Positions 10,944 through 22,452 of a stretch of DNA of 64,000 nucleotides are shown here, one piece after another; the first letter of the stretch is position 1, and the number at the start of each line of letters is the position of its first letter. The notes below the pieces were generated by a model. That model did no database searches and was not told where the DNA came from. It worked only from the letters and a program-made list of their open reading frames with translations. The position numbers and the translations under genes are program-made. Source of the DNA: Flaveria trinervia (Eukaryota; Streptophyta; Magnoliopsida; Asterales; Asteraceae); the NCBI GenBank assembly GCA_025506515.1, contig CM046453.1:39997727-40061726 (forward strand), read 5' to 3'.

Positions 10944-11836
10944 TGACAGGATCAGCGATCACAAGTTTGATGTATTAGGATACAAAGCAGCGAATACAAA
11001 CAAGAATTAGACAAATTGTAGCAAGCAATCGATACTTGTAAGCATTAAGAGCGCATACGGTTATAGGGAGAGAATATATATTTCTGATTTCAAGGAATGT
11101 TTATAGATGTAGAATATTTCTAATCAAATCATTCATTCATTCCATTCATTCATCACCTTACAATAAGTTGTCACTCCTTATATAGAGTGCAACAATCACT
11201 GCTGTTATCACGGAAAGTGACAACTGGCAGATCTAATACAAAAATAACTAATTCTTAACAAACTACTGAAATGTTCACAACTACTGAGAACATATCAGCA
11301 TGTTAAGTACAAAATATAAAACTACTGAAACTACAACGACTGAAGAACAAGCTCTTCAGTCGTTTTACAAAACTACTGAAACAATAAATATAAAACTACT
11401 GATATCACAACTACTGAAGAAGTACTCTTCAGCAGTTGTGACAAACTACTGAGGCTTCAGTACTTGATCTTCAGACTTTGACCTTCAGGTGTTCATCAGC
11501 TGATGACTTCAGTAGATATCATCAGCTGATGTCTTCAGTCTTTGTCTTGTCTTTGTCTTCAGACTTTGTACATCAGTTGTTGATCTTCAGCACTTGTAAA
11601 CTCTTCAGCTGTTGTACTTCAGTACTTTGGTCTTTCAGCTTCAGCACTTGTGTTCTTCAGCTGTTGTACTTCAGCACTTTAGTTCTTCAGCTGTTGAGGT
11701 CTTCAGCACTTGATCTTCAGCTGTTGAAGTCTTCAGCACTTGTCAAACTACTGATGAGGCTTTCAGCAGTTGTTGTGATACCATGTGGGACTTAGAGGTT
11801 TTCTGATCTTGGCTCATTGGTTCTTTTGGTCCAACA
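10944..11836 (-). repeat. 3' LTR of copia A
   Basis: It pairs with 22,453-23,331. It is full of short motifs such as CTTCAGCTGTTG, CAGTAGTT and AACTACTGA, some arranged as inverted repeats. A TATA box lies at 11,177-11,185 (CTATATAAG on the minus strand). The open frame at 11,478-11,795 on the plus strand is made of these repeats and is not a gene. Confidence 0.93.
11177..11185 (-). promoter_or_regulatory. TATA box in copia A 3' LTR
   Basis: CTATATAAG on the minus strand. The right LTR has the same box one base shorter (22,685-22,692), and copia C has TATATAAGA at 62,722-62,730. Confidence 0.6.
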
Positions 11837-11851
11837 AACTCCCCCTGAACC
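11837..11851 (-). other. Polypurine tract of copia A
   Basis: The minus strand reads GGTTCAGGGGGAGTT immediately before the 3' LTR. This is the expected plus-strand primer site. Confidence 0.8.
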
Positions 11852-12099
11852 AATGCAGCCAAAACCTCTAACTTATTTATTCTCCCACTTATTGATGGCA
11901 AAATGTTGGTCTTTTTCCTTCTTGATCAGTAGAGAAGATGACCCATGTAAGCTCCGGCCTGGGAAGAAACCTCAAATATTTGTTTGGCAGAGTATGAATG
12001 GGAACTCTGTTTTGGGGAACAGGACACAGAGTTGTTATCCCATTCATGAGATTCACTTCCCCATAATGAGTCTGTACGACTCTCTTGTGTAGGCCTCAA

Positions 12100-15000
12100 G
12101 GAAGGTGATTTGTTCCTCCATGGTTAGCTCTTCAGCACCTCCTTCAAACAATGATTCAGGCCCATAATACTCAGACAGGTATTGGCCTGTTTCCATTCTT
12201 TAGCTCCACAGTGTTATTATTCTGTAAGCAAACTCATCCGGGTGATTACCTCTAGGAACAACTGGAGCTCATTTTCCTGACTTCCTCAAGCCTCTTGTAA
12301 ACTAACCCCTTTTTCACTATTTTGTTTTCCAGCATCTTCTGAGGGGTTAGATTAGCTTGTAGGCCTTCTTGAAGTCTTCTAGGATTTCCCAGGGTGAAAC
12401 TACAAAGACCAGAGAGATCACTTCATCTACGATCTTTTTCACCTGGCCAATGTATCTCTGAGGTATATTGTTCTTATGAATTCTGTGAGAGACCCTGGGA
12501 TCAGGCCAAATCCTCACTCTTTCCTTTTGATATTGAAAGGTATGCCTGAGAGTGTAAAGTCTGAGGCTTGCTCCTTCATATTGATGATAGAAGATGTGGC
12601 TGCATAAGCTTTGTCAACTCTCTTCAGCAATTCCTCATCATGCTGTTTATGAAGTTCTTCTTCTTCTAGTTCACTTTAACCATTTGTCTCTGGACTTCAG
12701 GAGTAATTCTGAGAAGTGACTTGTGGCCTTAGGCAACTGAATCACAGCTGAGAGCGGCAGCCTATCTCATCATCTTCTTCATCATCTTCTAGCCTCATAT
12801 CCTTCTCTTCTCTTCAAGGGTATATCATCGGCTATGGGTTTTGAGGGTAAGGAGTTGGTTTGGTGGGTTGTGTTTTGGGTGGTTTTGGTGTGGGAATGTT
12901 GACAGGCTGTTCTAGCATCCTTGAGGTGAGTGTGGCTTTTGATTGTTGGCTAGCTCAGTCCTGCTCCAGCACCCGCTTCATTCAAAGCTTCAATAACAAG
13001 CCCCTTAGTATATGCTTCAGACGAACAGATCTTGGTGGTGATTGCCAGATACTGTCCCTGGACCAAGCTTTGATTTCGATCATTGATCTTCCAAGATATT
13101 TTGCAATAAATCTGATCATGATTTCAAGCCTTTCTCTTTCTAACACTTCATAACTTGCCCATCTATTCTGGATTTCTTCAATCTCTAGTCGTCGAATCTC
13201 AGAGTCAAGTTATTGGTGTCATGGCCTTGCCTAAACAGCTGATCAATGATGTTGTCCATTGATCTGCTGTGTTCGGCATCAGCCTCTTTTATCAGTAGCT
13301 CCAAGGCTTTATCTTCAGCAATGTGCTCATCAGCACCTTTCTTTCGCTTGTAGGTGAGCATTGGTTGCTGTTCTTTCTCCTCCTTTTGGGCTTGCTTCGC
13401 TTCTTCTTTTCCTCGGATCTTTTCCTCTTCTTTTCTTTCACTGCAGTACTCTCCCCCTTTTTGGATGCATTGGAGGAAGGGGTTTGTACCGCAGAAAGAG
13501 TCTTTTGGACAGCAGCATCAATCAAGGGCTGTAAAGTTGAGGAAAGCCTCATCAATGGCTTTGGTCACAATATCAGTGATTATGGGTGTGATGAGAGGGA
13601 GGGAATTTTGGAGTACAGCACCTATTTGCTCAGGAGGGTTCTGTTCCTGAGAAGTAGGGCCTGAAGCAGAGGCAGGTGGTTGAGTTTGGAGTGGCTCAGT
13701 GTTTGGGAAACCTTCAAGTGAAGGTGCCATCTGTGGTGGGTAGAGGCAGATGGTCTTTCTCCTTGTGAGAGTTGGTCAAGTAGGTTTTGCAGCCTACTGA
13801 CTTTCTCTTCAAGGATTGTGTTCTGGGCAAGAACATCATAGAAAAAGCCCAGGTCATCATCAGCCGAAGCTGAATCATCTGACCTCCTGCTTAGAGCAGG
13901 ATTTACATGCACTGGGTGTAGACCAGTTGTGCATGTGCCCCTTGTGCTTGGTACTGGGGACTTCCAGCCTCAGGACAATGTCCATCATCAGCTGTTGCCT
14001 CTAGTGAGGTCTTAGCAATGTTACCAGCCTCACTCTGGTCATGTGCTGAGTCAGAGGAGGTGGCAGCCTCACTAGATATTCTAAGCTCCTTGTCTACACC
14101 AGGAGATAGAAGTGGGAAACCCTGTGCTGTGGGTTCTCAAGTGCACTGTGTTCCTCCCCCTCAATTGTAGAGGTATTCCCAGTAGTAAGTGGTTTCTGGG
14201 GAGGGGGTGAGGAGTGCAATTGAGTCAGCACTTGTGCAACTATTAAAGTTGGGCTGTGAGGGGCGGTTGTTTGGGGTGAGGGGATAGAAGCAGTGTGCAC
14301 CTGGGAGGTTGGTGCTCTTCAATGGCAATCTCCTCAAGTGAGGAAGATCCCAGATATGTAGGTGCCCCTTGTGTGGTTGCTGCAGGCTCCTGTTGAGAGG
14401 AAGCCTGAGCGGCTATGGCTGGAGGAGTCATTGTATCCACTAGGGGGTTTGGACTAGTGGATATATCCTGCGTTTGTGTTGCAGGGGCATCCTCAGGGGA
14501 CTCAATTCCTGAGTAGCCGTTTTGGTTTCTTTTTGGTGGGTTTGGTGGGGACTTTGGATTTGGAGGTGGTGGCTGTGGGTTCCAGCTGCGTGGGTTTTCG
14601 CAGCTTGGCAGCCATTTTGAGTGTCGGTCAGAGTTGTGCCGGGAGTATACTTCCGGCAGAACAGCCGTAGCAGGGACTCCCAAGCCAACAAGTCCCTCAG
14701 CATTAAGCTGGTTTGTAATGATGGCCATTATGAACCGTGGATATAGTATCCAACGGTTGGCAGTTAGTTTTTGAGCCATATCTTTGAGCTCTGAAAATAT
14801 TATTTCTGAAAAGTTTAGTGGTTGTTGCTCAAGGATAGAATACATTACCTGCTGCCATTTCGTCGACATTTGATCCCAAGACGACGTCTTAGGGGCCAAA
14901 CATACATTCACCATGTGAAAGATCAGGCGCTCAGCGTCATTAAAGTTTTCTTCATGATAGTGGAGGCACTGAGATCGCCTTGATATCCATGTTGAGGAAG

Positions 15001-15327
15001 GATAGATCTATGTGCCCTTCGGATATCCAGCAGGAGAAGTAGCATCATTCAGTTGAAGAATTTGGCGGATTATTGCAGGAGTGATGACTACTTCTTTGTT
15101 GTTGACGACCGACTGGAGGGATGGTGTGTTGTTCTCCCCAGTGGTAACAGTAACGTTCATCCAAAATTGGTGCAAGGATTCGGCATGTATATGGGATTCA
15201 GAAGAAATGCCGTGTTGTATTGGGACTGAACCATAAGATCGATAGCAGTATCGAACTTAGTCCAGATGGGCGATTTAGTGAGGTAGGCAACACAGTTGTG
15301 TCGCGGTTTAATTTGCATAGACGCCAT
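12100..15327 (-). pseudogene. Copia A ORF3, extra 3' ORF downstream of pol
   Basis: The start is ATGGCG at 15,327-15,325, chosen because it follows a TATA box by 71 bp and opens the homology to ORF3 of copia B. The N-terminal domain (15,327 to about 14,650) contains HNCVAYL, a +HQFWMNV block, WDQMSTKWQQ and YPRFIMAI. A Pro/Ser/Thr-rich segment (about 14,600-14,250), a probable coiled coil (EEKVSRLQNLLDQL, about 13,800) and a strongly basic cluster (13,373-13,438) follow, then helical sequence (LDSEIRRLEIEEIQNRW) to about 12,100. Frameshifts near 15,160, 14,920, 14,250, 13,620 and 13,520 break it. Such ORFs are often called env-like in Sireviruses, but I see no signal peptide or membrane span. 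Function is unknown. Confidence 0.6.
13373..13438 (-). other. Lys/Arg-rich cluster (NLS-like) in copia A ORF3
   Basis: About 22 residues containing KKRKRSEEKKKRSKPKRRRK lie within ORF3. They resemble a bipartite nuclear-localisation or nucleic-acid-binding segment. This is composition-based only. Confidence 0.5.
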
Positions 15328-15397
15328 TGAGAAGAGGGAAGTTTTGGAGAGGAACGTTAGGTTTGAAGAAGATGAAGCATTGAGAGCTAAGGTTAGG

Positions 15398-15407
15398 GAT
15401 ATATATA
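15398..15407 (-). promoter_or_regulatory. Candidate internal promoter (TATA box) for copia A ORF3
   Basis: The minus strand reads CTATATATAT, then a pyrimidine-rich leader, then ATGGCG 71 bp downstream. The hairpin array at 15,447-15,716 lies just upstream. The layout is that of a complete plant core promoter inside the element. Promoter activity is inferred. Confidence 0.5.
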
Positions 15408-15446
15408 GGGTACGGGTAAGAAACGACTGAAGGATGTGGTGTTAGT

Positions 15447-15716
15447 CATCAGTAGTTTTAAACGACCGTTGACATGGTATTATCCTTTCAGACGTTGAAA
15501 CAGCTGAAGTCGTGGTGTTAGGCATCAGTAGTTTAGAAAACTACTGAAGACCGTGGTTTTGACTTCAGATGATTGAAACAACTGAGGACTTGGTGTTTGT
15601 CATCAGTAGTTATGAAACTACTGAAGACAGTGGTTTTGTCATCAGCTGTTGTAAACAACTGAAGACTTGGATTAGTCATCAGTAGTTATAAAACTACTGA
15701 AGACGTGGTTTTGCTT
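15447..15716. repeat. Tandem array of seven ~39-bp hairpin units
   Basis: Units begin at 15,447, 15,486, 15,523, 15,562, 15,601, 15,640 and 15,678, so the period is 37-39 bp. Most contain CAGTAGTT or CAGCTGTT followed by AACTACTG or AACAACTG, which pair as a short stem with a tiny loop. The same motifs occur in the LTRs. The array lies between the pol stop (16,089) and the ORF3 TATA box. Confidence 0.8.
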
Positions 15717-16088
15717 CAGTGTTTAAAATGAAACAGCAGTTGTACAAACGACTGAAGAGAAAGTTCTCTTCAGCTGTTTTCGTCAATTCTTAGCTTTTCA
15801 GCTGTTTCAAACTGTCCTCAACACATTCATCAGTCTTTTTGGCTGATTTCAGTTGTTTCATAGGACATCAGTACTTATCTGTTTTTACTGATTGCAGTAG
15901 TTGTAACTGCATCAGTAGTTGTAACTACATCAGTAGTTTAGAACAGATGAAGTACTTCAGTACTTGTGAGACATTTAGCCTTCAGTAGTTATAAAACTAC
16001 TGAGGTAAAAGAGCTCATCAGTACTTATATGTGACATAGGTACTCATGATCATCAGTACGAATTACTAAGATCATCAGTAGTTGTCAC
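15717..16088 (-). other. Motif-rich spacer between copia A pol and ORF3
   Basis: No coding sequence. Scattered TCAGTAGTT and TCAGTACTT motifs continue without a fixed period up to the pol stop codon. The composition matches the LTRs. Confidence 0.55.
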
Positions 16089-17734
16089 TTATTCTAGTTG
16101 CAGCATACCAAGCCTTAACACCAGGTTTTGGAAAGTTGAACTATCCAAAGGCTTAGTAAAAATGTCTGCAAGCTCATCAGCACTAGGCACAAACTTAGGA
16201 TCAATCAGACCTTTTTCAAAACAATCCCTTATAAAATGATGTCTGATCTCTATATGTTTGGTCCTAGAGTGCTGGACTGGATTTTTGACAATGCAAAGAG
16301 CTGAAGCACTATCCATTAACAATGGAGTCTTAGTCTCTGTAATGCCATAATCCAAAAGTTGGTTTTGAAGCCAGAGTACCTGAGATGTACAACTTGCAGC
16401 AGCAATGTACTCTGCTTCAGCAGTGGATGTAGCAACTGAGGTCTGTTTCTTGCTCTGCCAAGAAATCAAGCAGTTGCCTAGGAATTGACATCCACCAGAA
16501 GTTGATTTCCTGGTCAACTTACACCCTGCATAGTCACTGTCAGAAAAAGCAACTAATTTACCAGAATGTCCGGTAGAATACCATAAACCTAGAGATGGAG
16601 TGCCTTGCAGATATCTAAAGATCCTCTTGACTGCAATCAGATGAGACTCTTTAGGTGCAGCCTGAAATCTAGCACAAACACATGTAGCAAACATAATATC
16701 TGGTCTAGAAGCTGTTAAATACATCAAGGACCCAATCATACATCTGTAAAGTGTTTCATCAACCACTTTACCTTTCTGATCTGTGTCCAGTTGTGTGGTG
16801 CTGCTCATGGGAGTAGAACAAGGCTTACAGTTTTGTAAATCAAACTTTTGCAAAAGATCTTTTGTATATTTGGACTGATGAATAAAAATTCCATCAGCCT
16901 TTTGTTTGATTTGCAACCCCAGAAAGAACTGTAATTCTCCCATGGCACTCATTTCAAACTTCTGTTGCATCAACTTTGTAAAGGCATCACACAACTTTGG
17001 ATCAGAGGATGCAAAAATGATATCATCTACATAAATTTGAACAAGTAGATTATGCTGCCCAGCTTTCTTAATGAATAAAGTCTTATCTATGGAGCCTCTA
17101 GTGAAATTGTTTTCCAGAAGAAAGTTTGATAATGTCTCATACCAGGCTCTGGGAGCTTGTTTTAACCCATAAAGAGCTTTATCAAGCTTATACACCCAAT
17201 TAGGATGTTTATTGTCCTCAAAGCCTGGAGGTTGACATACATAAACTCTTCTTTAATTTTTCCATACAAAAATGCACTTTTGACATCCATTTGAAAAACT
17301 TTAAGGTTTTGATAAGCAGCATAAGCTAAAAACAATCGAATTGCTTCCAGTCTGGCTACAGGGGCAAAGGTTTCATCATAATCAATACCTTCTTCTTGTG
17401 CAAACCCCTGAACAACCAGTCTGGCCTTGTTCTTAACAATAAGCCCATTTTCATCAGTTTTGTTCCTAAACACCCATTTAGTGCCTATTGCACACTTACC
17501 TGGAGGTAGAGGAACCAGTTCCCACACTTGCTGTTTCTTGAACTGAAGAAGCTCAAGCTGCATGGCATCAACCCATCCATTGTCCTTTAAAGCAATGTGA
17601 TAATTCTTTGGCTCTTGCTGACTGATGAAGAGAGCATAGAAGCAGAAATTTGACAATTGACTTCTTGTTGATACTCCAGCAGTGATATCACCAATGATTT
17701 GAGACATAGGGTGATTCTTCAGATCTTGATACAC
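16089..17734 (-). CDS. Copia A pol: reverse transcriptase and RNase H
   Basis: The frame at 17,734-17,162 holds the N-terminal RT (WELVPLPPGK, IGTKWVFRNK, ARLVVQGFAQ, APVARLEAIRLFLAYAA, QMDVKSAFLYG). After a frameshift near 17,190, 17,195-16,089 (368 codons) holds YGLKQAPRAWYE, the catalytic YVDD (about 17,010-17,036), FLGLQI, the SLMYLTASRPDI block, then RNase H with DSDYAGC, STSGGCQFLG, STAEAEYIAA and ADIFTKPL near the end. The gene copies the RNA genome and removes RNA from the hybrid. The only visible break is the single frameshift, so the gene is nearly intact. Confidence 0.9.
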
Positions 17735-17739
17735 AATGA

Positions 17740-18788
17740 GATCTGTGCAAGTGTTTGTAGCGGCTCAGCAGCAACAGATGGTGATGGTGAATCATTTCCT
17801 TGAAACCAATCAGTGGATGGTAATTCAAAGGAAGTTGAATTCGAAGAGATCTCATCAGCATTTGTTGTGGATGGTGCTACTGGAGCTACAGGAACATCAG
17901 GTCTAGCTGAGTCAGGCAGCTGATCACTAAACCTGAAGAGGTGAGTACTGCAATCATCATCATCATCAGCAGTACCACCAGGTGGTGAACTGTTGACAGG
18001 AGCAACAGCAGGAGTTTGATAAGGAACATATTGCAGTATGTCCAAATCAAAAACTCCACAGGACTTTGTGGAATCTTGTCCTTTGGAGATTCATTAAACT
18101 TAACATGTAGAGTTTCTTCAACCATCTTTGTTCTGCAGTTGAAGACTCTGTATGCCTTGCAAGTAGATGAATAACCAACAAAGTACCCTGCATCCACCTT
18201 AGGATCAAATTTATGGAGTTGATCCTTTGTGTTGAGAATAAAACAGGGACACCCAAATGCTTTGAAAAATGAAATCAGAGGAGCCAAATGATGGAGAACT
18301 TCATATGGAGTCTTCATCAACCTCTGATTTACTAAAACTCTATTTTGCACATAACAAGCTGTGTTGACAGCTTCAGCCCAAAAGGTCAGTGGCAAACCTG
18401 AGTCAGCCAGCATGGACCTTGCAGCTTCAATGAGGGTCCTGTTCTTTCTCTCCACTACTCCATTTTGTTCTGGAGTCCTTGGAATGCTGAACTGCCTTTT
18501 GATTCCCTTTGAAAGATAGAAGTCATCAAGTGTATGATTTCTGAACTCAGTTCCATTGTCACTCCTAATACACTTGACTGGAAGGGAATACTGCTTCTCA
18601 ATATACAACACAAAGTGAATAATCTTCTGAGCAGCCTCATCCTTTGAATGTAGAAAGAAAGTCCATACAAATCTGGAGTAATCATCCACAATTACCAGAC
18701 AGTATTTCTTCTTTGCCATGCTCATTACTCTCACAGGACCAAATAGATCCATATGCAGTAATTGCAAGCAGGCAGTGGACTTAGGCAC
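17740..18788 (-). CDS. Copia A pol: integrase core
   Basis: The frame at 18,788-17,886 covers the integrase catalytic core. LLHMDLFGPV is followed by IVDDYSRFVW (first Asp), RSDNGTEF (second Asp) and NGVVERKNRTL (Glu), so the DDE triad is present. The C-terminal GYFVGYSSTCKAYRVFNCRT block follows. A frameshift near 18,050 leads into the Pro/Ser-rich linker (18,045-17,719) that joins RT. Integrase inserts the cDNA into host DNA. The start shown is a reading-frame opening inside the polyprotein, not a true initiation site. Confidence 0.88.
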
Positions 18789-19700
18789 TTCAAAGGGGGG
18801 AATGAGACTTTGTGTGTTTTCCTTTTAAACAAGCAGTGCAGGTTTCATCACAGTGGAACTCCTTATTGGTAAGCTCTGACTAAACTATTGTGGTAAGCTG
18901 ATTCATGTTTTTGAGATTAACATGACCAAGCCTCTGTGCCACAGTTTAGATTCTTGAGAAGAGGCTTTGGAAAATAGGCAAGGATTGCCTTTGAGATCTA
19001 TCTTCTTAGAGAGATCTAAGGCATACACTCTTCCTGTCCTGTTGGCTTTCAGGAGAGTGTGATCATCCAACACCTTGTCAATCAAGTGCAAAACTTTGGA
19101 TGACAGAATCCTACAGTTTTGACTGGTGAAAAGGGCAACATGGCCTTTATCACACATTTGACTGACACTCAAGAGATTGTACTTGAGATTTTCCACATGA
19201 TTAACATCATCAAATTTGATTTCTCCATTGGAGACAAAGCCCTTACCGATGATGTAACCCCTAGCATCATTGCCAAAAGAGACAAATCCCTTCTTTCCTT
19301 GAGAGTAGTCATGAAGAAGAGAGCTGTTCCCAGTCATGTGCATAGATCCCCCACTGTCTACATACCAGATGCTACTTTGGCATGTTGAAGAACCCTGCAA
19401 TAATAAACAATCAGTTAGTTTTAGAGACCCAAACCTTTTTGGTTTTGGGCTGGTCTCATCAATAGATGGTAAACTAACAGGTTTATTTGAAACAACAGCC
19501 TGAGAGGAAGAAGATGGTGTAGAAGAGGAGTCCTTTGGCTTGGACCTCCTTTTCTGTGGTTTCAACATAGGAGCATCTAGTTGGTTAACTCTACCCAACA
19601 GATGTTGAACCATCATCACCAGCTGTGTCTGATTTTGTGATAAAGCTTTCAGCTCATCAGACACATTGCCAGTGGAGTTTGATAAGTTCCTATGTTGCAC
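18789..19700 (-). CDS. Copia A pol: aspartic protease and integrase zinc region
   Basis: The frame at 19,700-18,903 contains WYVDSGGSMHMTGN, the copia protease active-site block with DSG. The usual DSGCSRHMTGN has Cys and Arg where this copy has Gly and Met. The GAG-pre-integrase region follows (VENLKYNLLSVSQMCDKG, KLWHRGL). The HHCC zinc-binding remainder, with CTACLKGKH, is in another frame toward 18,789, so at least one frameshift lies near 18,900. The protease releases the polyprotein parts. Confidence 0.82.
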
Positions 19701-19825
19701 TTCTTCTTCTGAGCACCCTCAGCTGTCACCTGTTTAACCCCTTCTTTTTGGATTTCTTTAAGGACTTAAGGTTACAGGATTTGATGTTGCTGATACAAAT
19801 GTGGTCTCAAACTCAGTTTTCATTT

Positions 19826-20416
19826 TTACCATTTTCTCATTATTTCTTCTTTTTGTTTGAGTTTGGAACCTCTTTTGTACCAACAATCATCTGTAAGATG
19901 ATTGAACAAACCACATACTTCACATGGTTTCTTCTTCATCTTAGGTTGATCATCAACTAAAGAGGGTGAAGCAACAGAAGACTTGTTCTTCAATGCTTTG
20001 GAAGCATTGGTTGCTTTCTTGACTACCTCTTTAGTAGTCTTCAAACTCTTTCTACTGCCAGTTTTCTTCTCTTCAGTACTGACAGCAGTTGAAGTTTGAA
20101 CTTCAGGTGTTAAATCCTGCTCTCTAGTCCTTTCAGGACCTTCAGGATTAACTCCTGAGTTGATCAACTCATTAATCATGTGAATGTCAGCATTTGAACC
20201 ATCAACATCAGCTGATAGGTTCAAAGAGGGCTTGATGCTGACTGCTACTTCTGATTGTGCTGTATCAGAAGGTAGATCACATGATGTGATGGATTGGTTA
20301 TCACTCTCACCATCAGATTCTACCTCTGCTCTTGGGGTAAAATCTGTAGGTGGAGCAGTGTGATTGTAACCAATTCCAAACTTCACATTTGAAGCAGATT
20401 GCTTACTAAGAAGCAT
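19826..20416 (-). CDS. Copia A gag-pol junction with second zinc knuckle
   Basis: A 196-codon frame, Ser/Thr/Lys-rich and acidic in its first half, ends with CEVCGLFNHLTDDC, a CX2CX4HX4C knuckle. It sits between gag and protease. A second knuckle in this place is seen in other plant copias with long gag regions. It is open throughout but separated by frameshifts from both neighbours. Confidence 0.65.
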   Translation of the reverse strand: MLLSKQSASNVKFGIGYNHTAPPTDFTPRAEVESDGESDNQSITSCDLPSDTAQSEVAVSIKPSLNLSADVDGSNADIHMINELINSGVNPEGPERTREQDLTPEVQTSTAVSTEEKKTGSRKSLKTTKEVVKKATNASKALKNKSSVASPSLVDDQPKMKKKPCEVCGLFNHLTDDCWYKRGSKLKQKEEIMRKW

Positions 20417-22219
20417 TTCAAAACCTTTGCATGATTGTACCCATCTATCACACTCGACCTGGGTAACTGCAAAGGTTTTTTGAGATCTTTTAGTTCTCTA
20501 CTTCTCTAGACTTTTCTCTAGCCTTATCATCAATTTTTTTTCATTCAGTTTTTATAAATCTATCCTTTTTCTTTGGCACAAACTTCAGTTGTTTTGGAAA
20601 TATTTGTTCTAGCTCAATGTTTATTAATTAGAGCTACTTTGCTCTCTAATGGAAGCAAATGCTGCTATGCATGGTTCAGAACATATTTGGCTTTTGCCTC
20701 AGGGATACTGTGATACCTGAGGTGTAGGCATTAGAATGAATGAGTATCAGCAGATACCAAAGCAGCAGAGCTAGACAAAAGGAGTCACCACCATGTTGCA
20801 CCAGCACCTGAGAAAACATGATCATGACCACATGTCACTGGTAAACTGCTCCAGTCACAAAACTCCGGGGTGAAGAAGCTGTGTTGTTGAGGTTGAGTTG
20901 TTGATGAGATTGGGAAGGCTGAGGTTCTGGTAGTGCATGAGGTTGTGGTGTCATAGGAACTTGAACTTGATTTGACTGTGGCATGTAATAACAAGGGTAC
21001 GGATATGGCATTTGACCCTGAGGAACAAAATATGCCGGAGATTGTTGTTGAGGATGATGACTAGAGGTGACAGGATGTTGCCCTCTGTGTTGTTGACTAT
21101 TGCCAGGAAAAGTCACAAAGGGTGCAGTGGAGTTAGATCCAGTTGATCTACACTCTTGCAAAGTGTCCAAGCCTTTGGCATTTGTGACACCTCAACTTGC
21201 TCTTGTCAAAACCAACTTTGGTTTTGCCAGAGAGTCCTGGGAATTTTCTTCCAGTTCTTTTATAGAACTTCTGAGATCTGATATTTATCAAGGCCATTTG
21301 GCTCAAAATATCCATCTCTTCTAAGTCATCATCAGCAATCCCCTTGAGATCATCCATAATGAAACATAGATTGTCATTATTACACCCAGTAAACTGACCA
21401 TCAACACTCACAAATGCAGAATCAGAAGTGCTTGAAGAGAAATTAATATGCTCATCATACTGGCATTCAGATGAAGCATATTCTGACTCATGACCCACCA
21501 AGGCAGTGTTGCCTGTACAAAGTCTTCAGTGAGCTTTCCAGATGAAGACAGCTTTCTCTTCTGTTCTATCTCTCTCTCAAAAGTGAGCAGTTTCCCATGG
21601 AGTTGGGTGAGAGATAGTTTGTCCAAACTTGCACTGGAGCGTAGGACAATAGTATATGTGTCCCATCTCTCAGGCAGTGATCTGAGAAATCTGTTATTCA
21701 TCTGAATATTGGTGTATTCAAGTTTGACCATTTTTAGTTCAGAGATCAAACAAGAGAACCGCTCATATTGTTGAGTCAGTGTCTCACCCTTTCTATGAGA
21801 GAATGTCTCATATTGTTGGGCAAGAATTTCTCTATTATTTGCCAAGACCTCATCTGTTCCTCCAAATTGTTCTTTCAAGGCATTCCAGAGGTCATGGGCA
21901 GTTTCATGATGCATTAGCCCAGAATAGATTTCATTTGGCAGTGCCATGGCCAGAATTCCATGGGCTTTTGCATCAATTTCAAGCAACTTCTTATCCTCAT
22001 CTGAGTATTGCTCCCTCCTCTTCGGAACCATTTGATTGGTTTCGGGTTATTCACCATAGGCTTGTGTGGACCATGTACCACTGATGTCCCACAACCTGCG
22101 CTGTTAACAGACAGGTGATGGAGCATACGTCTTTGCCATATGTTATACTCATTCCTAACCAGCATTGGTGGCTTGGTTGAGGAACCAGTATTGTGAGGAT
22201 CATTGGAGGGAGTAGTCAT
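20417..22219 (-). CDS. Copia A gag, frameshifted
   Basis: The start ATG at 22,219 opens MTTPSNDPHNTG, the same N-terminus as copia C. The capsid-like gag domain runs over 22,219-21,408 (IWQRRML, LWNALKEQFGGTDE, QQYERFSCLISELK, RFLRSLPERWDTYTIVLR). The zinc knuckle CHKCQRLGHFAR is at about 21,150-21,190, its last Cys being one frame away. A Gln/Pro-rich tail (21,170-20,785) follows. Frameshifts lie near 21,960, 21,490 and 21,160, each explainable by a single-base indel. Gag packages the RNA genome in virus-like particles. Confidence 0.85.
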
Positions 22220-22435
22220 TTTCAGTTCAAAAACAATTTAGTTCAAGCTTTTAAAGTTTTAGACAGACCACAACAAACTCAATGAGAACCAAGAAAAGAT
22301 CTCAGGATGAATGAGCAGAAATACAGAAAATTCAATCTCTATAACCGTTTCTTGCAAAAACAAAAGCTAATTCAATCAAACTTAGATCTTGAATAGCAGT
22401 TTCAATGATCAATTATTAGATCGATCAATGATTAA

Positions 22436-22450
22436 CCTGCTCTGATACCA
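22436..22450 (-). other. Primer-binding site of copia A (tRNA-iMet type)
   Basis: The minus strand reads TGGTATCAGAGCAGG two bases after the 5' LTR. It is the initiator-Met tRNA complement normal for plant copias and identical to that of copia C. Confidence 0.93.
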
Positions 22451-22452
22451 TT

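Noticed and set aside
11478..11795. Plus-strand open frame of 105 codons, repeated at 23,048-23,290
   Set aside because: It lies wholly inside the copia A LTRs and is made of CTTCAGCTGTTG-type repeats, antisense to the element. It is not a gene.
13323..13664. Plus-strand Phe/Leu/Ser-rich frames suggesting a membrane protein
   Set aside because: They are the antisense of the Lys/Arg-rich part of ORF3. Hydrophobic shadows are expected opposite basic coding sequence.
12100..15327. Envelope protein encoded by copia A ORF3
   Set aside because: No signal peptide, transmembrane segment or cleavage motif is visible, and the basic cluster suggests a nuclear or nucleic-acid-binding role. I list it only as ORF3 of unknown function.
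15447..15716. CRISPR-like regular short repeat
   Set aside because: There are no unique spacers, the units are contiguous and diverged, and the setting is a plant retrotransposon.
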